A stretch of 64,000 nucleotides of DNA from Proteles cristata cristata. Lineage: Eukaryota; Chordata; Mammalia; Carnivora; Hyaenidae. The notes below the pieces were generated by a model. It saw only the letters and a program-made list of their open reading frames with translations, made no database searches and was not told the origin of the DNA. The DNA lies in the NCBI GenBank assembly GCA_017311185.1, contig JAESUZ010003105.1, forward strand, positions 620,001-684,000, given 5' to 3'. The position numbers were made by a program, and so were the translations under genes. This document shows positions 1-12,300 of the stretch, piece after piece. Each line of letters begins with the position of its first letter. Position 1 is the first letter of the stretch.

Positions 1-292
1 GATTACATTGGCTCTCAACCACCATTAACAAAACTGCCAGAATTATCTTCTTAGCAATGTTTCACAAGTATTCACAAACAACACAGCCAGATTCTAGTCT
101 ATTACTCAAAAATAGGAAATAACAACAAAAAAATACAACATAAAATTATTTTTATAAAATCTTTGTAAGAAAATTATCATAGACAATATTTGATTATGTA
201 AATTATCCAACCACAAAAGCTATGTCTTAAAAAATATTTTATATAAAGCACCAACATGAATCCATAATTAAAAATTTTCAATATATACAAAC
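1..292 (-). other. ATP11B intron 9 (partial) at the left edge
   Basis: AT-rich intronic sequence downstream of the exon 9 donor. I see no repeat family I can name and no further exon. Confidence 0.8.
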
Positions 293-357
293 CAAAAATT
301 TCTTTTGTGTTTTTTAACCTGGCTCCACGAAGCAAGAGACTCTCTGGCCCCAGGGGT
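293..357 (-). CDS. ATP11B: ATP11B coding exon 9 (residues 235-257)
   Basis: 65 bp. The first base A completes Arg, followed by [21 protein letters not shown], and the first G of a Gly codon. The acceptor CCTAG, after a C/T-rich tract, precedes 357 and the donor GTTTGT follows 293. It is the last ATP11B exon in the window; the next exon should begin with GT to complete Gly. Confidence 0.94.
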
Positions 358-3300
358 CTAGGAGGGAAAAAAAAGTTGAATATATTAAAAATTCAATTAA
401 ATTCTAAAATGGCATCTTCAGCAGAAAATACCTGAACTATAGTTATAACTCTGCTTTCATATAAAACCAAAATTTCAGTTACTATTAAGCAGTTTAGGTC
501 AATTATGATGTTAGTGACCATAACAACAAATGCCTGCTTTAGCATTTCAGTCACTTTAAGATCAGTGGCTCAGATATAAGATTATGCCTATAAATAAACT
601 CACAAAGCCATCAGTTTCAAGATTTTTAGACATAAAACACAACAAAAGATTAACCAATGATTTTAAAATGTTTAACATGATGAGATTTTAAATTTTTGAA
701 CAAAATTAAAGTTTTTAAAATGCAATATAAACATGAATTATGTATGAATTGTTGATAAATCCATCAATTCTGCATAATTAAAATTACACTGGATTATAAA
801 ACAATGTAGTAAGTGAGTTAGTACTTTTTCTAGGCAAGATCAACTACAATTTGACTACTTGCATTGCATACTTCTTGGAGCACAGGTCTTCTTGCTGTTT
901 GAATTTCTCTCCATAAAGGAGAAATAAAATGAGAAGGAATAACTAGAAAGGAAATTGTATTTTCTTAGTGATAGAAAAATGATAAGACTCTGTTATGGAT
1001 TAAGTAAAAAACCTTAATTTTGTTGATATTCTTTATGTTTTTTTTTTAAACATACATATATAGTTACCCAAATCAAACAAAACCTGAAACAATTCTGAAG
1101 ATATCTGCAAATCCAAACACTCTAAAAAATCTAATAAACTAAAGAGGCTCACATTTTGGGACATGGTTAACAGTATGGTTTTATTAGATAGCAATATTTG
1201 GAGCACACTCCATGGATATTCCAAAATCAATTATTCAGGAGGCATAAAATAGCTCTTTTTCACTTGGTTGGGTTCCAACAATGAATAGAAAAACTTTGAG
1301 TTCATAGGGGCATATAAAATTGGAATATGATGATAAAAAGCTTCAAATTAAAAGATAATTCATCAGCTCACTCAGGCTGCTTCAGCAAGAACATACTAAT
1401 CTTTTTAACCATTTTAGGGGCTGGGTAATATAACTGATCTTTTGCTTTAGCAGCCACAATATCTTAATGCAATTCAGATTATGTATCCACATATATATCC
1501 CACTATGTCACTCTAGAAATCAAATAAAAAAAAAAACCTATTCATAGTTGTCCAGCAAGGAGTCCTACATTTACAAAGACCTTGTTAGGGAGTTTACTGA
1601 ATGTGCTACTATGTTAGTTAATGTTTATTAAAACTGTGAACTGGTGCTAAGGCATGATTATTTTTTGATGCTTGTCTTGAGGATTTCATTTAAAATTTGC
1701 TTACCTCTTCATGTCAGCAACTTATTTCATGTAGCCAGTATTAACTGAACATGTCTTTAGAAAAGAGGTACAATGCTAATTGGATTAGATCAGTTCAAGG
1801 GCTGATACAAAGATTTATTCTAAATTTGGCTTTGTGATCATGAGTAACAATGTAATCTCAACATATCAGCACATTTCTGAAATAGCTAAAAGTCTTTCAT
1901 GCAGGGGCCAAATATTAACATGAATATTAAGGACAAACACAGCAACACAATCAACTAAACAAAAAACCAATCAAAAGAGTAAACAGAGGCTCTAGATTGG
2001 CCACTAAATACTCTAGTTCCTGCTGAATAATTCTGAAGCGAAGAATACAATAATATTTATACTTGTCAAACATTATATAAAACATTTTTGTATTCTAGAC
2101 TTTCAGTGTGGTGGGTTTAAAGGTGTAAAAATTTGAATAAGAACGGCGATTTCCTTCTACATTACTACCTAACAGCATTAGAAAAAGAAATACAAGTACA
2201 GAAATAATATTACTGAACTATTTTTATATCATTTCATAGGATCTGTTTTATCCTTACTTCTTGCTGCTACAAATTATTAGATGAATTATTAGATGAAATG
2301 CTAAATGTTTTTTATTTATTTTTATTTTTAATCAAAAAAAATAAGTACTCTCTACATCCAATGTGGGTCTGAATTCATAAAGCCAAGATCAAGAGTCGTA
2401 TACTCTTTGGACTGAGCCAGCCAGGCTTCTAAATTAATCCTTTTCTATCATATGCTGCCTACTTACCTAATCTCCCTTAAATGTGATTTTAGTCCCTTCC
2501 AATACAATAGTCACATAAAAGTAACTGGATAAGGCAAATGTATTCTTACCTTACAATTTCTTCCATTTGTTGAGTTATTATCATTCGTCCCATGAATCTA
2601 TCAAAGAATTAAACATGTTACAAAAAAGCCCATGATATTTACCTATGACACCAATGGGTGAAACATTTGACAGTTTTGGCACTATCCTTATACATGAAAC
2701 AAAACCTTCTGTATATAGGAATGGTCCATTATTTTTGTTAGAGATTATATGAATAAATACTTATCAGTCATTTAGCTTTAAAAAACTGAATATTCTTGCC
2801 ATCTCCACTCCAGCTATGAATGAGGTAATAAATTCATAATTCATTTGAAAAACTGTTTTCAAAATGATGATGGAAATTTCATATATTATCAGTTTAGTCA
2901 TCATGAGAACTTATAATTTTTACACAAAGATGGATATATTATCTAGCTCACAATGAAAACTCACACATTTCATCACAGTTTATTAAATTAAGTCTCCTGT
3001 GACTGGAATCATTCATTCACTCACTAACTGACTCATTCATCACTAAACAGTCACTGTGTAAGTTAAGTGGTGGGACAGACTAGTAAACAAAAACCTATCA
3101 GTGAACTCCAAAGCTTTCTTTAACTTTTGGTTGCCTGAAATCTAGAGTGAGGGACCCCACCTGTTATCATAATAGATTTTCACAGCCTGGCTTTTCAGTT
3201 CCAACTTTCACAACCAGAAAAGTTCCATAGCATAGTCAATTCAAGAGTACAATCACTTTCTACTATAGTGAGGCAAATTTTAAGTTGAAGCAACTCCAGA

Positions 3301-6300
3301 CAGAGCATTCGTGTTAGTTGTTTAAGCAAAGAAATAGGCAGTCCTCTTTAAATGTCCTTATTATTACACTCCTCCCATCCACTCCCCACCGTTTCCAAGT
3401 TTCAGACTTTGGCTTTATTGTTTATCTCCTACTTCTACTTCCTTCAGCTCCCTGTATCAGGGAGTTCTTTTACTTGTCTTCACTAACTGGAATTTTATGT
3501 AGTCCTGATTTCCACCTCATTTTGGATTTAGATTCAAAGAACCAATTCAGCTGCCATTTCCCTGGGCATTTTTTCAGAGATGATGTGTGATCAGCTCAAT
3601 TTCGCTGAGCTAAATTCCTACAACAGACCTTTTCCTTAATTTCATCTGTCTTGTTATCCTTGATTGTAAGGTACTTCTATCTGTTTATGCCAGTTACATA
3701 CCGGATAACTCATTTTGTACTTTCCTTAGCCATTTCTCCAAACCCACAATTTAATGTGATTCAAAACAGAAATAGCTGCATTATTCTCTTTTCTGATTAT
3801 AAAGGCCAAATATATTGAAACACACATTTTATAAAATGATTCAGACAATTTAAAAAGACCTCAAGTGGGAAACAACAATCACTGGTAATCCCAATACTCA
3901 AACATAAACATTGTTAATGTTTTGGAATATGTTTCCCACTTTTTTTTCATGCATATATAGACACATTTATACCTTAAAAACAAAATGGTATCACACCATA
4001 AGTACTGCTGATAACATTTCTAACATGTCCTGTCAAAAACAAAGAACTATATCATGATTTTTGTTTCTTCTAATTTTTTATTTAAATTCTAGTTAGTTAA
4101 CATATAGTGTAATATTGCCTTCAGGAATAGAATTCAGTGATTCATCAGTTACGTAGAACACTCAGTGCTCATCATAACAAGTGCCCTCTTTAATGCCCAT
4201 CACCCATCTAGCCCATCTCCCATCCACCTCCCTCCATCAACTGTTTATTCTCTATTAAGAGTCTCTTTTTTTTTTCTCCCCTTCACATATGTTCATCTGT
4301 TTTGTTTCTAAAATTCCACATGAGTGAAATCATATGGCACTTGTCTTTCTCTTATTTTGCTTAGCATAATACACTCTAGTTCCACCCATGTCACTGCAAA
4401 TGCCAAGATTTCAATCTTTCTGATAGCTGAGTAATATTCCAATGTGTGTATGTACGTGTGTGTTTGTGTGTATGTGTGTGTGTGTATGTGTGTATAGACA
4501 CATCTTGTTTATTCATTTATCAATAGATACTTGGATTGCTTCTGTGTCACTGTAAATAATGCTGCCATAAAAATAGGGATGCATACATCTTTTCAAATTG
4601 GTGTTTTCATTCTTTTTTAAATACCCAGGAGTGGAATTACTGGATTATATGGTATTTACATTTTTAATTTTTTGAGGAATTTCCATACTGTCTTTCCACA
4701 GTGGTTGTACCAATGTACATTCCTACCAACAGAGCATGAGGGGGTTCCCTTATCTTTATATCTGTCTCAACATTCGTTATTTCTTGCCTTTTTGATACTA
4801 GCCATTCTGCCTGGTGTGAGGTGATATATTATAGTTTTGATTTGCATTTCCCTGATGATTAGTGATGTTGAACATTTTTTTCATGTACCTGTTGGCCACC
4901 AGTATGTTTTCTTCAGAAAAATGTCTATTTAGGTTCTCTGGCCATTTTTTAAGTTTTATATATATTCGGATATAGTTGTGCATAAATATACACAACTGCT
5001 TATTGCATATATCATTTACAAATATCTTTTTCCATTAATTAGGTTGCCTTTTTGTTTTGTTGATGGCTTCCTTTGCTGTGCAAAAGCTCTTTATTTTGGT
5101 GTAGTCCCAACAGTTTATCTTTGCCTTTTTATTTCCCATGCTTGAGGAGACATATCCATAAATATGTTGATAGAGATGATCTCCAAGAGATTACTGCTTA
5201 AGTTTTCCTTTAGGAGTTTTATGCCTTCAAGTCTCAGTTAGGTCTTCAATCCATTTCGAATTTATTTTTGTGTATGGTATAAGTGGTCTGGTCATAAACT
5301 TCTACTTTGCTCATGGCAATAAAAATTAGTCCAATGCTTTTGTAATGTCTCAAAAGCCAAATCCTATTAGGGCTTAAATCCAATAATTCTACTTTTGCAG
5401 CTCTGTCTTTTCTTAGGGAATAATCCAGTACTATACCATACCTGTACAAGTCTGCTTCCGGCTGCTGACATTCTATAACAGCTAGAAGAGTGTCTAAACT
5501 GGCAACTGTTTGTAATACTGCTGTTTCTGGAACTGCCACGTGTGTCTGGGAAAATATAAAAAACAAAAAGGATTACACTGCAGTTTCAGGATTCAAACGG
5601 GAACTTAGATATCATCTATTTCAAATCTCTTTTCAGGTGAAATTATAGCATACTGTACTTGAGATCACTTAGCTAGACAGCAGAGAAGAGAGGAGAAAGA
5701 AAATTGTAAAATAACAAGTAGCAAAAGAAGCTACTGTGGTTACCTATCCAGAGGGGCCATTTGCATATAAAAAAATTAAGTGTGGGGGTGCCTGGGTGGC
5801 TCAGTTGGTTAAGTGTCCAACTTCAGCTCGGGTCATGATCTCATGGTTTGTGGGTTTGAGCCCTGTGTTGGGATCTCTGCTGTCAGCACAGAGTGTGCTT
5901 TGGATCCTCTGTCCCCCTTTCTCTCTCTGTCTCTCTCTCTCAAAAGTGAATAAACCTTTAAAAAACTGTTTTTAATTAAATGTGTTAAGTCACTATCACT
6001 CAAAGTTTATTATGAAGCTGTTTAATAGGAAAATATGTGAATTTTCACTTTTATACTCTGAAAACTGAGAAAAATTTAAATGTGTCCCTATCCAAAAAAG
6101 TACTAGAATATTAAAGGATTACATTTTTCCTAGGAACACTTTCCACTTTTCTCTAATTTACCTAAAACCAAATGAGGCTACCCTTGAAATAAATACATAA
6201 TATTATTTCTTTTATAAAAATTACCATTTTTAAAGTTTCAGTGATTTAAAAAATTTCTCACTTAGCAAGTAAACAAAGGAAAATACCACTATAACCCAAA

Positions 6301-9300
6301 AACATTTTGTTCACCCAGGGCGACACTCAAACATATGCATGTACAAACCTTCAGGTTAGTTTCTCCATCCAAACTAGCAGTTGTAACGTGACAAGAACCA
6401 TCAAGTCGATCTGAGGACAGAAGCACCAAATCTGCAGGGAAAATTTCATCTTTGGCTATTCGAACAATATCACCCACCTATAAGGAATTATGGGGGAAAA
6501 GTGAATATATAGATTTTAAAAGGTAAAGACTTATTTTTATTAATTTCTAAACAGGTGGCCTATCAATGTTTTAATCTAGGAAAGCAAGCTTTTAACTAAA
6601 ATATAATCAGACTAGAATGCATGATACCAACATATATAACTGATTTCTATTATTTACTAAAGGCATACCCGAATGTTTTTTGATCTAGTTTTTACAAGGC
6701 CACCACTTCGAACAACATAAACAGGAGCTCCATTTACTTCATTATCTGAGTTATGTCGTAACCAATCTTCATATCCCTATAAATATCAAAAGAAAAAACA
6801 TATCCTTTTTAATATACTTAGAAGATACCTTTATCAGATGAGAAAAAGAAACATAAAAACTTATCCAAAACAGTTTACTAGGATGTGTCCTAGTAAACAT
6901 TTCAAAACTAAATTGATGATGTTATCCCCTAAATTTGTTGCATTTCCAATGTTTTCTATCTTGACAAATGACATCACCATCCACCAAGTTGCTCTTAGAA
7001 GAAATCTAGGGAGTCATTCTTGATTCTTTCCTTTTCCTAACATTTATTCAATCTAGAAGTTCTATGGCTTCTATGTAAAAATGATATTTTTAAATTTATT
7101 TATTTATTTGGGGAAAGAAAGAGTGTCGGTGTGAGTGAGTGAAGGGCAGGGAGAGAGAAGAAAGAGAATCTCAAGTAGGCTCTGTGATGTCAGCATGGAG
7201 CCCAACACGGGGCTCATACCCACAAACTGTAAATTCATTACCTGACTTAACTGGCTTAAATGCCCCTAAAAATGGTATTTTTTAACCAAAAATATAAATT
7301 CACAGAGCATTATTACAGACAACAGCAAAAAAAAAAAATAGATTTTGAAACTGAGGTTGAGTTCTTTCACTTTCTTAAATAACAGGCCAACAGAATTATA
7401 ATATGTATTTCAAAAAAAAACCATGGTAGGCTAGGGGTACCTGGGTGGCTCAGCTGGTAGAGCATCCAACTCCTGATTTCTGCTCATGATCGCACTGTTG
7501 TGAATTTGAGCCCTGTGAGCTTTGTGCTGGGTGTGGAGCCTGCTTAAGATTCTCTCTCCTCCCCTCTACTGTCCCCCACAGAAACATGTGCACGTTCTCT
7601 CTCTCTCAAAAAAAAAATATGGTAGGCTACCTGTATCATCATTAGAAAGAGACACAGACATAATAAGTATTTCAGAAAGAATCCTTTGATTAAATATTTA
7701 AGGCATAGTAATTTTTTAAAGTGGAAAAGCCTTTTTGTGTTAGAGAAAATTCAAGAACTCAAGGGTGTAGAATAAGTACAGATAAAAGAATGATACCCAA
7801 GAAATACCATTAAGTGATCAAAATAAGGTATAGAATGTGTTGTGTTCTATGCTATTAATTGTGAAAAAACAATATGCTTGCCTATGTGAACACTGCATGG
7901 ATATTGAGACTAATATACAAATATATCAAGGGAGGAATACTAGGAGGCTGGCAGGTTAGGAATATAAGAGGCTTTTACTATATGCTATTTTGTACTGTTT
8001 CCATTTTTTTAAAATATGCACATCTATTATCTAAAAATATTATAACACTATAAAATATAAAGCAAATATTAAAGATTGCTTTGAAGGTCTTTTTTTCCCC
8101 CCAGGAAGAAACCTTTTGGGAAAGCATCATTTTTTTTTTTTTTTAATTTTTTATGTCTTTATTTTATTTTGAGAGACAGAGAGTGAGTAGGGGAGGGGCA
8201 GAGAGAGAGGGAGACAGGATCTGAAGCAGGCTCCAGGCTCTGAGCTGTCAGCACAGAGTCTGACTCGGGGCTCAAACCCACAGACTATGAGATCATGACC
8301 TAAGCTGAAGTCGGACACTTAACCGACTGAGCCACCCAGGTACCCCTTTTTAAAAATTTTTTAATATTTTTTATTTATTTCTGAGAGAGAGAGAGAGGCG
8401 CAGCATGAGCAGGGGAGGGTCAGAGAGAGAGGGAAATACAGAATCCGAAGATGGCTCCAGGCTCTGTGCTAGCTGTCAGCAAAGAGCCTGAGGTGGGGCT
8501 CGAACCCACATTAGATCATTACCTGAGCCAAAGTCGGATGCTTAACTGACTGAGCCACCCAGGCACCCCTGTTCCATCCTTTCTCTTAACACCTACAGCT
8601 CATTGGCTCTTACTAGTACTTTATTAAACTGTAATTATTATTGTGTTTGGTCTGACTTTCCCTACTTCACAAATTTTAAGTTCATGGAGGGCAAAGACTA
8701 ACACGTACGAAAGCACTATGTATTATTGCATTACACAACTAGAGAGATGACTTAATACATAAATATGGATGGAAGAAGTTAAAAAAACAAAGTAACAATT
8801 TCATTCATATTAAAGTATAAATAACTGATAATAAGACCTTTCCTATTTTGATAAAAGTGCAAAAACAGACTAAAGGGGAGAAGTAAGGAAAATAAGAACA
8901 TGGCAACTTTCACTTTTATAATTTTCCCAAAATTTGTTCTATTAATCTATAGTGATGGATATATAAAACTGAACAGTACACTCTGGTGTGAGTGTTTTTA
9001 TTTAATGAATAAAACTTAGGAAGAGAAAAAACTGGGTTCTGAAATCGTTTCTGAAAAACAGAGAAAACCTTTACAGATCAAATTTTCTCTTTTAAAATTA
9101 AGACCTTTCATATTTTCTCTTTTGCCTTAGTTGTCAAAAAGCCCTCAAGTGAATTTGGAACTTAACTGAAATAACCCTATTCACCCAGGTTTGAGGTAGT
9201 TTTCCTACTTTCTATCTTTAGATTTTGTGTGTTTTTACTTAATTCATTTTGGAAGAAGACAGGTTGTCAATTTTTATTATTATATTAAACTAAATCCACC

Positions 9301-12300
9301 AGCATTCTCAACTCAGGTAATGGTGTCACATTTCAATTAAACCCAGTCTCTATTTGGCCAAATATATTGGAAAATCAGGGCAATAAATATCACACTATTT
9401 TACACTGCTTTAAAAAATATTCAATAGGTGGGGCGTCTGGATGGCTCAGTGTATTAGGTGTCTGACTCTTGATTTTGGCTCAGGAGATTGAGCCTCATTG
9501 TCACACTCCATGCTGTCAGCGTGAAGCCTGCTTGGGATTCTCTCTCTGCCCCTCCACCAGCTTGTGTGCACACACGTGCGCTCTCTCTCAAAATAAACAT
9601 TAAAAAATAGTCAATAAGTTTATTTATTCATCTATCAAACAAATGTTTTTTTGAAGGTCCAATATGTACACGACTTTGTTCTGGTCATTGGAAATAATCT
9701 GGTACACAGAACAAAGTCTATGTACTCATAGAGCTAAACATTCAAATGAAGGCAACAGATAAAGTAATAAATATTTATTCAACAGAACAACAGGTAGTGA
9801 CAAACAATATGAAGGAAAAAAAGACCAGAGCAGAAAATGAGAGAGTGACATGGTGGTCACGAAAAGCCTAAAATATCCAAGTAGGAATGTTGTATGAACA
9901 TTTGTATATGTGTAGCTGGACTTCAGGGAATAATTTCAGGATACATATCAATTTGAGAACCATCAACATATAAATGGTACTATAAACCACTAAACCAAAA
10001 GAAATCACCTAAGAGTAAAGTATATATAGAAAAGAAGTCCCAGGAACAAATGCGTGTTCCTTTGATGAAATAAATGGCATCTACAAAACCAAGTAAATAT
10101 GTAACTGTATGAAGTGATAAGATGCTTAATGAGCTGCACAAATTCTTTTTTTTTTTTTTTTGAGCTGCACAAATTCTAGCCTCCAACAGTGAAAGGAACT
10201 CACACTTAGTGAAAGTAGTAGCATGATATTCTGACATGCTAAATATATAACGTTACTATAGATTCCTCTTATCCTTCTCTGTAAGTAATAAAGAATATAC
10301 ATCTCAGAACTACAGAATGTTTGTCAATTTTATTTCCATGTCAATTTAAATCTTATCCTTAAATCTTATAAAATGGAAATTTATCATATTTACACAAGAA
10401 AATTCAACTAACTCTTTTTCTGGTGGAAGCAATCATCTATTTACCTGGGTCTCTGACAAGATTTTTTGAGAAGTGATAGCTATAGACATACTTCTATGAA
10501 TTTCTTCTATTTCTTACTCAGCATGTGTATCTAATAATTATGTTACTTTTATATACCTACATTTTAATATTAACTCAAGATTTGGTTGAAGCCATTTCTC
10601 CTACAGTATTACTTTATATAAAAATCAACATCACCAGAGAAAGGTGTAGAAAGTAATAAAAGACTATACAATTTTTATTCAAAATTGTCATGTCAGAAGT
10701 ATGTGCTCCACTCCCTATAAATATACTCCTTTTGAATTATATTTCCTTTCAATACTGCCAAATCTACAAAGATGATTATAATAATGAACTTCATATAGAA
10801 TTAGTTTGTACATATAAAATGCACATTTTTGGATGCTTCCTAGGAGTGTCAAGGAAACAACATATTTTAACAATGTAATTACTCCATGAGTCCCTAGGTA
10901 CCTGAAATATAAGAGAGTGACTGAACTCAGTTTAGTTTTGCCATATGCAGTATCAAACAAATTTGCTGCTTTCTTATGGAAATTTCTTATGGAAATTACT
11001 TTCACAACAATAAATGTTAGTCTGAAGTGAAAATATATAGCAACTTCTAAATGACTTGGAGGGAAAACAACAGAAAATGTTTTCATACCTGCTTTATGGC
11101 GGTTACTGTTATCACAAAGAATAATGGAAGTCCACTGGTAATTGGACTGGTAGGTGTATCAATCATAAGCTAGATTTATGACAACAAAAAAAGAACACAG
11201 AGTATTATATTTTTATATTGTACTCATCACAGTATTAACATCTAAAGTCTCATATTTATTGGGTATTCTGAGAACACTATATAAAGTGTATATGATGGTC
11301 TGGAGTAAAAAATAACAGGACAGAGATAATGTGCATATAGTTTTAGTTCATAGTTTCATTAAGTTCATTTTGTTGGCTATTATATGAAGTCAGTAGAATA
11401 TCTAAATCTATTGATATCCACAAATATTGCTAGAGTGGACTCAGTCACTCCACCTTTTTAACACAAAGTACATAAGGTCTTCCTCCTCAGTATTTGCTAG
11501 AAGCAGACCTGTAGCTGCTCAGGATCTCATTTTACATTTCTTTGCCCATCCTGGTAAATACTGAAAAGTCTGTCAGCAATTTTTACCCTAGAATTCAGAA
11601 TAAATTCACCATTTAAGAAGAGAGAATAAGGAATAGGGCTAAGAAAAGGATTATTTTTTTCTACAGTGATTTTGTTACATCTACAGAGCCAGAGGGGTAC
11701 AGCTTAGAAAATGATGCTGTAATTAGGATCTAAATCATACAACTGAGGTTTCAATATATTAAAATAATTTTTGGAGAAGTAATTTTTGAAGTAACTATGT
11801 TTGGTTAGTTAAAACATGGACTCAATGGTTTATTAATGTTCCTTTACCCTGGATTGGCCAATTAAATTTGTTCTATTTCACAGAAAAGCTGAATTCCTGA
11901 TTTTAGCTAATAATTTCACAAATGCATGTGTTATGTGGACATGGTTAGTATAAATGTCTCACTTTTCCAAGGAAACCAAACTGATTTCTTATTGATAAGA
12001 ACTCAGACTTTTCTTCTCTGCTCATGAAGAAAGAAATTTCTTAAAAAAAAAAATAAATGTTTCCTCAAGCTTTAAAGTGACTACTTGATAAGTTTTTTTT
12101 TCCCACTGGAATTCCAAGTTCTATGAGAAAAAAGTTCAGTTTATACAAAAACCCAATGCCATACTGAAAGAGACTGCTTGTGTATTACTAGAAAATAAAA
12201 ACCTCTTTAAAATAAAATGGTGATCACTATTTTTATATCTTGACTTATACTCAAATTTTATAAGTTCTCTTATAAAAGAATTTATATAAGTTCTCTTAAG

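Larger units (their letters stand above)
2598..5441 (-). other. ATP11B intron 7
   Basis: 2.8 kb. The left part (2598-4060) shows no clear repeat apart from a possible L2-like piece near 3005-3110. The right part is an antisense L1 (4075-5285) that ends about 160 bp from exon 7. Confidence 0.85.
6777..11088 (-). other. ATP11B intron 4
   Basis: 4.3 kb with five SINEC copies (7085-7266, 7434-7618, 8130-8346, 8347-8569, 9429-9607), an L2-like tail near 9645-9830 and a poly(T) insertion at 10131-10177. A 13-bp tandem repeat (TTTCTTATGGAAA, two copies) lies at about 10972-10997. The remainder shows nothing recognisable. Confidence 0.88.

Noticed and set aside
5246..5441. Extension of the exon 7 reading frame beyond 5442
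   Set aside because: A GT donor lies exactly at the split Arg codon, and the expected next residues occur in exon 8 at 2550-2597, so the extension is intron read-through.
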